A stretch of DNA of 5,179 nucleotides from the NCBI GenBank assembly GCA_005792805.1, contig SXQV01000244.1, positions 1 to 5,179 of the forward strand, written 5' to 3'. The notes under the pieces are model-generated. The model worked only from the letters and a program-made list of their open reading frames with translations. It was not told where the DNA came from and did no database searches. The stretch comes from Methylococcaceae bacterium (GTDB taxonomy: Bacteria; Pseudomonadota; Gammaproteobacteria; Methylococcales; Methylococcaceae). Of the stretch, positions 1 to 4,851 are shown one piece after another. Positions within the stretch are counted from its first letter, which is position 1. Each line of letters begins with the position of its first letter. Position numbers and translations under genes: made by a program.

Positions 1-910
1 AGTCGGCGCCCAGGCGCTTCATCTCATGGTCTATGGCTCGCGCCACGATGTCGCGGGGGGCCAGCTCTTCGCGTTCGTCGAAGCGATGCATGAAAGGCGT
101 GCCATCACGCAGAATCAGCCGACCGCCTTCCCCTCGCACCGCCTCGGAGATGAGAAAGGATCGGGCATGGGGATGGTATAGGCAGGTCGGATGAAACTGA
201 ATGAACTCCATGTTGGCGACGCTGGCACCGGCTCGCCAGGCCATGGCAATTCCATCCCCCGTCGCAATGTCGGGGTTGCTGGTGTACAGATAGACTTTAC
301 TGGCACCACCCGAGGCGATAACGGTATAGCGGGCACGGAAGGTTTCCACTTGGTGTGATCTTCCATTCAGTACATAGGCCCCCACCACTCCCCGTTCGTT
401 CAGGCCCAGTTTGCGGCCCGTAATCAAATCGACCGCGTTGTGATATTCGAAAAGATGGATATTGGCATGCTCGCGTGCGCGGTGCTCCAGCGAGGTTTCC
501 ACGGCTCGGCCCGTGGCGTCGGCGGCATGCACCACGCGTCGGTGGGTATGACCGCCTTCACGAGTCAGGTGAAGTTGATGTGTGCCCCGGCCTGATTCCA
601 TTTCTGTGAAGGGGACGCCTTGATCCAGTAGCCAGTCGATACAGGCCTTACCCTGCGAGACCACCAGGCGCACCGTGTCGGGGTCGCACAGTCCTGCGCC
701 GGCATCCAGGGTATCCTGGATATGGGATTCGATGGAATCTTCTGCATCCAGGACCGCCGAGATGCCGCCTTGGGCATACAGGGTATTTGACTCCAACAGG
801 GCCGTTTTCGAGATTACAGCCACCTGGGCCCGATCCGCCAGCCTCAGGGCCATGCTCAGACCCGCCGCGCCGCTGCCAATGATCAGTACATCAAACCAGG
901 GTGGGGTCAT
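1..910 (-). CDS. nadB: L-aspartate oxidase, N-terminal 303 residues (cut by window edge)
   Basis: FAD-dependent enzyme that oxidises L-aspartate to iminoaspartate, the first step of de novo NAD synthesis; NadA then uses the product to make quinolinate. The frame is unbroken from ATG at 910-908 to the left edge. Visible motifs: GSGAAG dinucleotide-binding loop (residues 12-17), YAQGGI (45-50), TREGGHTHRR and HAADATG (116-134), GDGIAMAWRAGA (218-229), QFHPT (238-242), RGEGG (259-263) and ELAPRDIVARAIDHE (282-296). These match E. coli NadB almost position for position, and the succinate dehydrogenase/fumarate reductase flavoprotein superfamily less well. The FAD/substrate arginine region (RDIVARA) is present. 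Known family members are about 540 residues, so roughly the last 240, including the helical C-terminal domain, lie outside. No strong Shine-Dalgarno is seen before the ATG. A substrate-binding protein gene lies 177 bp upstream on the same strand, but nadB seems to have its own promoter. Confidence 0.96.
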   Translation of the reverse strand, partial: MTPPWFDVLIIGSGAAGLSMALRLADRAQVAVISKTALLESNTLYAQGGISAVLDAEDSIESHIQDTLDAGAGLCDPDTVRLVVSQGKACIDWLLDQGVPFTEMESGRGTHQLHLTREGGHTHRRVVHAADATGRAVETSLEHRAREHANIHLFEYHNAVDLITGRKLGLNERGVVGAYVLNGRSHQVETFRARYTVIASGGASKVYLYTSNPDIATGDGIAMAWRAGASVANMEFIQFHPTCLYHPHARSFLISEAVRGEGGRLILRDGTPFMHRFDEREELAPRDIVARAIDHEMKRLGAD

Positions 911-942
911 CAAGAGGCCATCTGTGAAGGGGGTTAGATGTC

Positions 943-972
943 ATCGTACTGTAAATGTAATCGAACTGTCAG
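943..972 (-). promoter_or_regulatory. candidate sigma70 promoter of nadB
   Basis: On the minus strand, CTGACA (972-967, one mismatch to TTGACA) is followed after 18 bp by TACGAT (948-943, two mismatches to TATAAT). The implied transcript starts near 936, about 26 nt before the nadB ATG. It lies in the gap after the substrate-binding protein gene, so nadB could be transcribed independently. This rests on pattern matching only. Confidence 0.4.
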
Positions 973-1087
973 GTTTGAGTCGCGGTGCTGCAAGTGAGGA
1001 GTCTGGTGCTTGCTTAATTGATGAGCGTGTCGCCTGTGTTGGCTCGTGAGTTGGGGGGCTCTCCGGGGGTGCACCGGAAGCGCAGCA

Positions 1088-2353
1088 TCAGGGCTCGCAA
1101 GCCTGGTTATCGACGGTGTCAGAGAAACTGTCGTAATGACAAACGATGGTCCACTGACGCTGACCATAGGCATCCGCACGAATAGCCCAAAAGTCAAAGT
1201 CGCCGTGAGTTCGATCACCGGCGTCATCCAGTCGAGTCCAGCCGGTGGCCCCAAAATAGAGTTCAGCGGCTTCTGTAAACGTGTCATTCCGCAAACTGCG
1301 GGGTGCCTGCTGGTTGTAGCTTGCATTCAATCCAGCCGCAAAAGTGGCGTCATAGGCCGCCAGGGCATAGGCATCAGGCTTTTCTCCAGTCTTGGCATAG
1401 TAGCGGTCTGACAGCGGAATCCATTTCTCTTTGGCCACGCTAGGCGCACCCAGGTTTGGATTGGGGTAATCGACGGCCATGGCAAATTGGGATGCCACCG
1501 GGTCGTTCAGTAAAGCAGCGCTGTTCGCCACACCATCACTGCCGTACCACTTGACCGACTTCAGGGTTGGATAATGGACGGCGGCATTTATTAGCCGGGT
1601 CACTTCATCAAAGGCCGCTACATAGATCGCCACTGTCGAAGTGTTACCGCCGGCGGTCGCCAAGGCGGCATCGAGTTGTCGGCTTATTTCCGCCGCCACG
1701 GGTTCAAAATCCTGCTGGTCATTGGTGCCGTATCCTACGCCCGGGAGCATGGTCCCGCCGTTGGCGGTGAACTGGGCCTGCAGTGAATCATGCAGGCCCT
1801 GGTTGCCGACATCTTCACGCCAGACGGGTACGAGCGTTTTGACATTGCGACGTTTGAGCAGAGCCATCAAGGCCTGCGCTTCGTGTTGATCGTTTGGCAC
1901 CATCCGATAGATGTGATCTCCCGGTAAGGCGAGAGACGAGGCGGTACTACCCTGGCTAATGATGGGTACCTTTCGTTTGTTCACCTCGTTCACCAATGCG
2001 GCCACCTCACTGCTGGATTGCGGCCCGATGATTGATACGGCACCCAGGTCGATGAGTGACCTGTATTGCTTGGCCGCAATTTCCGGCTGCAGCTGGGTAT
2101 CCCGGATCAATAACTGAATGCGTTTATTGGAGCCATGATGCTTCAGGTAAAGATTCAAATCTTCCCGGGCAAACTCCATCATGATCTGGCTGGATTTTCC
2201 CAGCGAAGACCAGTTGCCGGTCAGCGATAATAATCCGCCGAGTCGCAGGGTTTCAGCCGTGACATCGTGGCCTGCGGAGAAACCTGTCAGCAGCGCCGCG
2301 ATAGCAACAAGTCGCCGCCGGAAAGGCCAAGGTGAAGAATTGATCATGGGCAT
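1088..2353 (-). CDS. orphan periplasmic substrate-binding protein, type 1 (LivK/Peripla_BP_6-like)
   Basis: A 421-residue exported protein. A Sec signal peptide is visible: FRRR (11-14), hydrophobic VAIAALLTGFSA (16-27) and likely cleavage after VTA (residue 33). The mature part follows the Venus-flytrap fold of branched-chain amino acid, amide and urea receptors: GGLLSLTGNWSSLGK (39-53), IIGPQSSSEVAALVNEV (108-124), VPIISQGSTASS (129-140), YRMVPNDQHEAQALM (149-163), WYGSDGVANS (269-278) and KPDAYALAAYDA (325-336). Cysteines occur at 405 and 419, near the C terminus, and could form a disulfide after export. The start is ATG at 2353, since an in-frame TAA lies 24 nt upstream; a second ATG at 2347 would keep the signal peptide. 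The Shine-Dalgarno is weak (GAG, four bases before the first ATG). No permease or ATPase gene is nearby, so it may serve transport subunits encoded elsewhere or act as a sensor. The ligand cannot be told from the sequence. Confidence 0.9.
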   Translation of the reverse strand: MPMINSSPWPFRRRLVAIAALLTGFSAGHDVTAETLRLGGLLSLTGNWSSLGKSSQIMMEFAREDLNLYLKHHGSNKRIQLLIRDTQLQPEIAAKQYRSLIDLGAVSIIGPQSSSEVAALVNEVNKRKVPIISQGSTASSLALPGDHIYRMVPNDQHEAQALMALLKRRNVKTLVPVWREDVGNQGLHDSLQAQFTANGGTMLPGVGYGTNDQQDFEPVAAEISRQLDAALATAGGNTSTVAIYVAAFDEVTRLINAAVHYPTLKSVKWYGSDGVANSAALLNDPVASQFAMAVDYPNPNLGAPSVAKEKWIPLSDRYYAKTGEKPDAYALAAYDATFAAGLNASYNQQAPRSLRNDTFTEAAELYFGATGWTRLDDAGDRTHGDFDFWAIRADAYGQRQWTIVCHYDSFSDTVDNQACEP

Positions 2354-2447
2354 AAATCTCGTGGTTCTGGTCGGTTAGTCGTCTGAAAAATGGGCCTCTA
2401 CCAGCCTCGGAAAAGGTTCATGGGTCGAGTTCGACGCCTGCCTGTAT

Positions 2448-2466
2448 CGATTGTCCCGTCCAATCG
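2448..2466. promoter_or_regulatory. inverted repeat, possible operator
   Basis: A perfect 6-bp-arm inverted repeat, CGATTG (2448-2453) and CAATCG (2461-2466), with a 7-bp spacer. The 19-bp length and spacing suit a dimeric helix-turn-helix regulator. It overlaps the -35 part of the candidate promoter at 2451-2478 and sits about 95 bp upstream of the divergent substrate-binding protein gene. That it binds a protein is inference. Confidence 0.35.
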
Positions 2467-2478
2467 TGAATGTAAAAT
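2451..2478 (+). promoter_or_regulatory. candidate sigma70 promoter, distal
   Basis: TTGTCC (2451-2456) and TAAAAT (2473-2478) are separated by 16 bp, matching the -35 and -10 consensus at 4 and 5 of 6 positions. It would give a long leader of about 210 nt for the lipoprotein gene. It overlaps the inverted repeat at 2448-2466. It is less convincing than the downstream extended -10 site. Confidence 0.25.
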
Positions 2479-2615
2479 TCAACCCGCCTTGAATGTAGTT
2501 TATCAATTGGATGAAGTGCAGGAATGGATGCTGATCGTGATTATGGCGGTTCGCTCTGGCCAGAGGGCGATGGTTCCAGCTTATGAGGAAGTTGAGTGGC
2601 GTCTCGAACAGGTAC

Positions 2616-2624
2616 TGGTATAAG
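2616..2624 (+). promoter_or_regulatory. candidate extended -10 promoter of the Gly-rich lipoprotein
   Basis: TGG followed by TATAAG gives a TGn-extended -10 element with 5 of 6 matches in the hexamer. No good -35 box sits at 17 bp; TTGAGT at 2592-2597 is 21 bp away. Extended -10 promoters can work without a good -35. Transcription would start near 2631, about 63 nt before the GTG and immediately before the hairpin at 2633-2661. Confidence 0.4.
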
Positions 2625-2632
2625 CTGACTCC

Positions 2633-2661
2633 CTGCCAAGGTATTCAGCCTTTGGGGGCAG
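2633..2661 (+). other. leader hairpin before the Gly-rich lipoprotein
   Basis: CTGCCAAGG (2633-2641) can pair with CCTT (2649-2652) plus GGCAG (2657-2661), giving a 9-bp stem with a 4-nt bulge (TGGG) and a 7-nt loop. It would lie at the 5' end of the mRNA made from the extended -10 promoter. There is no following T run, so it is not a terminator. A 5' stabilising or regulatory role is inference. Confidence 0.35.
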
Positions 2662-2684
2662 TTGCTCCAGGTCAGACCAACTAT

Positions 2685-2688
2685 GGAA
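2685..2688 (+). promoter_or_regulatory. ribosome binding site that fixes the GTG start
   Basis: GGAA lies 5 nt before GTG at 2694-2696. No in-frame ATG lies close by, and the GTG start gives a textbook lipoprotein signal peptide, so this site decides the start. Confidence 0.5.
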
Positions 2689-2693
2689 TCATC

Positions 2694-3026
2694 GTGATCA
2701 AATTCAGCATTTTGGCTTTACTACCGATCCTTCTGACTGGCTGTGTGGACTATGTGCCCGGAGGTGGCGGCTTCATGGGATACGGTATGGGTGGCTTTGG
2801 CAGCGGGGGTATGGGCACCCAATACGGAACGGGCGGGATGGATTTCGGCACCCAGATGGGGGGGTGGAATGACGGTTACGGCAACGACTGGGGTCACAGC
2901 ACCCAAAACGCTAACGCGCCTCTCGACAACGATCCCCATGCCACCATGAGTTACCACAACCCCGATTTCATCAATGATCGCGGCTACAGCTACTACCATC
3001 CCGCCAGCGACGCGAATGTGAAGTAA
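2694..3026 (+). CDS. Gly/Met/Tyr-rich small lipoprotein
   Basis: A 110-residue predicted lipoprotein of unknown function. From GTG it begins MIKFSILALLPILLTGCVDY: one lysine, a short hydrophobic core and the lipobox LLTGC with lipidated Cys17. Valine at +2 does not signal inner-membrane retention, so outer-membrane sorting is likely. Residues 23-64 are low complexity, rich in Gly, Met, Tyr and Asn, with repeated GGFGSGGM/GTGGM-like units. The C-terminal part (65-110) is polar, with HATMSYHNPDF and GYSYYHP. An in-frame ATG 111 nt upstream would bury the signal peptide and lies upstream of the best promoter, so GTG is preferred. The gene stands alone and converges on the Cys-rich lipoprotein gene with a 93-bp gap showing no obvious terminator. 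The glycine-rich segment suggests a flexible surface or periplasmic spacer, but no family was recognised. Confidence 0.75.
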   Translation: MIKFSILALLPILLTGCVDYVPGGGGFMGYGMGGFGSGGMGTQYGTGGMDFGTQMGGWNDGYGNDWGHSTQNANAPLDNDPHATMSYHNPDFINDRGYSYYHPASDANVK

Positions 3027-3119
3027 CGCCCTGCAGTTACCTCGTTCTTGATCCCCGAAAGAGTCGATCAGCAATGGAAACTGGATGGTGAGGGCTTCTA
3101 CGTAGCGCACAGATGGAAT

Positions 3120-3461
3120 TCACCGGTACCGGCAATCGCTATCCCCCTCACATTGGATGACATAGTTCTTGGCTCTGCCACATCCAGTAGTCTGGATAAT
3201 GTAATCACGCCAGACCGGACCCATCGGTGCCCCCTCGACATTTTTTCCCGAAAGCTCCTGTGTTTTGATGTGGGTGCAATTCAAGTCAGTGATGGCCAGC
3301 TTTTTGGCGAGTACCTCGGCGGGTTTCAGGTTTTCGGCGAGGCGGTATCTATCAAATGCAGCATCATGAGCTTGTATCGCGCATCCTGCGAGAGTGAGCG
3401 GCGCGAGGAGTAAGAAGATTCTGTTCAAGCCAGCGGGGAAAACTCCAGATGTTCTTGGCAT
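3120..3461 (-). CDS. small Cys-rich lipoprotein
   Basis: A 113-residue predicted lipoprotein. A basic/hydrophobic N terminus (GLNRIFLLLAPLTLAGC) ends in the lipobox LAGC, with Cys27 lipidated and Ala at +2, which fits the outer membrane. The mature part has four more cysteines (62, 94, 104, 110), enough for two disulfides. The C-terminal portion reads DYIIQTTGCGRAKNYVIQC (86-104): a GCGR followed by Tyr and Cys, resembling a motif I recall from hypothetical proteobacterial lipoproteins, although I cannot name a family. The start is supported by AGGA at 3474-3471, 9 nt before the ATG. The gene begins 43 bp after the DUF2490 outer-membrane protein gene on the same strand, so the two are probably co-transcribed and may act together in the envelope. 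No function can be assigned. Confidence 0.8.
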   Translation of the reverse strand: MPRTSGVFPAGLNRIFLLLAPLTLAGCAIQAHDAAFDRYRLAENLKPAEVLAKKLAITDLNCTHIKTQELSGKNVEGAPMGPVWRDYIIQTTGCGRAKNYVIQCEGDSDCRYR

Positions 3462-3504
3462 GGCGTTCTATCCTGATTGTTAAAGTTGACCGTTATGGCT
3501 GAGC

Positions 3505-4359
3505 TTACTGCCAACCCATAAAAACAGAGGCGGAAATTGCGTTCAAACTCCCGTAGATGCTGCCATCGACGTTAGGGTTCGACTTGTTCACCATCTGATT
3601 CATGTACCCAAACTCCAAGCGAACGTTCTGATCGAAGGTCCAGCTCAATCCGGCAAACGCTCGGTTCTGGTTGAAGCCGGAGTAGCCTAACAGCGGATTG
3701 TTGGTGACATCATTTAAATTGAAGAAGGCTTCATCCCACAGCACCAAACCCAGGCGCGGTTCAAATTCAAAGGGATGAATCAGCTTTATGAGACTTCGGG
3801 AGCGGACGCCCGGAGCATCGCCACGGACAAACCGGCTTTCCATCATTTCACGAAGAGTGACACTGCCAATGCTCGTGGGGAAAATGTAGCGAATCGCCGG
3901 CCAGACGTCCTGCTCTCCGATATAGCCCATTCCATGGTTTTCTGTCGGCGAATAGGTATAGCCTGCCCAAACCGTTAGTCGATCGGTAATGGCATAACCC
4001 AAGGCGGCTCTTGCCATGCCCTGATACCAATTCATGTTGCTCACGGGATTGGCATTATTGAACCGTCCCTGTCCCTCCAGCCAAAGGCGAATGTTGCTCA
4101 GGCTCTCGCTTGCATGCGAGAGATTGCCTTCTGCCACGGCCTGTGTCCAAAAACCGGCTGCCTCGATGATCTGCGTCGATGAAGCAAAGGACAGTGACGG
4201 CGCAGCAAGGCAAGTGATTGATAAAGCAGTCGATAAAAATATAAGCAGATTAAGCCGCAGGGTGTTTTTTCTGATGCCGTTTCCCCGCCATCCCTTTGAT
4301 GCCTTTAACCTGGCGGGTCTCGGTTTCAAGATGTGCTGTCTTTTTAGTGTTTTTCTCAT
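3505..4359 (-). CDS. DUF2490-type outer-membrane beta-barrel protein
   Basis: A 284-residue protein with the hallmarks of the DUF2490 family as I know it: RLWLEGQGRF (91-100), RAALGYAITDRLTVWAGYTY (117-136), SRSLIKL (188-194), LVLWDEAFFNLND (205-217), GFNQNRAFAGLSWTF (228-242) and VRLEFGYMNQM (246-256). Alternating hydrophobic/polar strands and turns fit a small outer-membrane barrel; it ends in FMGWQ. The family's function is unknown to me. The export signal is LNLLIFLSTALSITCLAA (36-53), with likely cleavage after SFA (59). From the only in-frame ATG (4359) the segment before this core is about 35 residues and very basic, which is unusual, and the Shine-Dalgarno is poor. An out-of-frame ATG at 4291 would give a normal signal peptide if the A6 run at 4270-4265 were one base shorter. 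Body and stop are secure; the start is not. It probably forms a transcript with the lipoprotein gene 43 bp downstream. Confidence 0.85.
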   Translation of the reverse strand: MRKTLKRQHILKPRPARLKASKGWRGNGIRKNTLRLNLLIFLSTALSITCLAAPSLSFASSTQIIEAAGFWTQAVAEGNLSHASESLSNIRLWLEGQGRFNNANPVSNMNWYQGMARAALGYAITDRLTVWAGYTYSPTENHGMGYIGEQDVWPAIRYIFPTSIGSVTLREMMESRFVRGDAPGVRSRSLIKLIHPFEFEPRLGLVLWDEAFFNLNDVTNNPLLGYSGFNQNRAFAGLSWTFDQNVRLEFGYMNQMVNKSNPNVDGSIYGSLNAISASVFMGWQ

Positions 4360-4553
4360 TGTGTCAGCGTCCAGCCCAATACTGAACCGAGCATGCTGGA
4401 GGTGGAATGACTACAAGGTCAAATGCGCCTGCTGCAAGGGAGAGCTCGGTTTCTGAAATGGCGATCGATCCGTGTGGATTCCGGCAGAGTCGGTTTTTCA
4501 AGGAGTGCATCGAGCTTGATGGTCAAGCCTTCGCGTTCCTCCAGGGAAGGCAG
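4360..4553 (-). other. spacer between His-rich and DUF2490 genes, no assigned gene
   Basis: Right after the His-rich stop is a 6-bp hairpin, GCCTTC (4551-4546) and GAAGGC (4532-4527), with a 13-nt loop and no T run, so it is not a good terminator. GGAGGA (4542-4537) is a strong Shine-Dalgarno-like string 10 nt before TTG at 4526. From there a 35-codon frame runs to TGA at 4421-4419, in the same frame as the His-rich gene. A second open frame, ATG 4510 to TGA 4366-4364 (48 codons), stops four bases before the DUF2490 start. Neither product is recognised. Confidence 0.4.
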
Positions 4554-4799
4554 TTAGCCTGCCACGTCACGATGATGATCATGATGCGCGTGACGTTCCT
4601 GCGCCTGATCGTCTTCACGCGGGCTTAGTTCGTGGGCAATGAAGTGTTTGGAGATTGATGACTGTGTTGGGAAGGTATCGGTATCGAGGTTGGCGGTTCC
4701 CACCTGATTATGGGCAAAGCGGGTATCACTTGATATTGGTGAAGTTGCTGCTGCCACCATCAGTAAACTGGTTGCGAAAAGATAGTTGGGTGTGTTCAT
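4554..4799 (-). CDS. small exported His-rich protein
   Basis: An 81-residue protein, not assigned to any family. The N terminus (MNTPNYLFATSLLMVAAATS) looks like a short signal peptide, with possible cleavage after AAA (residue 18); it lacks the usual basic residue, so export is likely but not certain. The mature part is polar (residues 19-69), and the C terminus carries HAHHDHH (70-76) plus Asp78. This dense His/Asp cluster could bind Zn, Ni, Cu or Co. ATG at 4799 is chosen because a TTG start at 4829 would precede the predicted sigma54 transcript start and spoil the signal peptide; AAGAG lies 7 nt before the ATG as a weak ribosome site. Codon use looks like real coding. It is the first gene after a near-consensus -24/-12 promoter and lies upstream of the DUF2490 and lipoprotein genes on the same strand. 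Confidence 0.65.
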   Translation of the reverse strand: MNTPNYLFATSLLMVAAATSPISSDTRFAHNQVGTANLDTDTFPTQSSISKHFIAHELSPREDDQAQERHAHHDHHRDVAG

Positions 4800-4835
4800 C
4801 GGATTACTCTTGGTATTTGTTTCGACCAACTACAA

Positions 4836-4851
4836 AGCAAAACCGATGCCA
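4836..4851 (-). promoter_or_regulatory. sigma54 (-24/-12) promoter of the His-rich gene
   Basis: The minus strand reads TGGCAT, five bases, TTGCT, against the sigma54 consensus TGGCAC-N5-TTGCW: one mismatch, with the essential GG and GC exactly 10 bp apart. Transcription should start near 4825, leaving a leader of about 26 nt before the ATG at 4799. By my rough count of one-mismatch 10-mers, about 0.3 such matches are expected in both strands of this window by chance; the exact placement and orientation before a gene strengthens it. Sigma54 promoters need an AAA+ activator bound upstream, and the upstream DNA is gene-free and repeat-rich. Confidence 0.6.

Larger units (their letters stand above)
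2354..2693. other. divergent intergenic region, no supported gene
   Basis: This 340-bp stretch separates the minus-strand substrate-binding protein from the plus-strand lipoprotein, so promoters for both must lie here. It holds a short near-palindrome at 2424-2435 (GTCGA, GT, TCGAC), a perfect inverted repeat at 2448-2466, two candidate plus-strand promoters and a leader hairpin, listed separately. On the minus strand only a poor match is seen (TTGATA, 18 bp, TTGAAT, about 2482-2511), too weak to assign. A 77-codon open frame at 2390-2623 (plus) has no ribosome binding site and resembles nothing I know. Confidence 0.6.

Noticed and set aside
1060..1080. Possible terminator after the substrate-binding protein gene
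   Set aside because: The inverted repeat has only about 5 bp of stem and no T run on the minus strand.
934..1326. Minus-strand frame overlapping the 3' end of the substrate-binding protein gene
   Set aside because: Overlaps the real gene in another frame; no family features and atypical composition.
1046..1411. Plus-strand open frame opposite the substrate-binding protein
   Set aside because: Antisense shadow of the well-supported minus-strand gene.
2390..2623. 77-codon plus-strand open frame in the divergent region
   Set aside because: No ribosome binding site and no family resemblance; it overlaps the candidate promoters and the palindrome.
2583..2693. N-terminal extension of the Gly-rich lipoprotein from ATG 2583
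   Set aside because: It would place the lipoprotein signal peptide inside the protein, and the ATG lies upstream of the best -10 element.
2683..2697. Four-codon mini-frame ATG to TGA overlapping the GTG start
   Set aside because: Its ATG has no separate ribosome site, and so short a frame is expected by chance.
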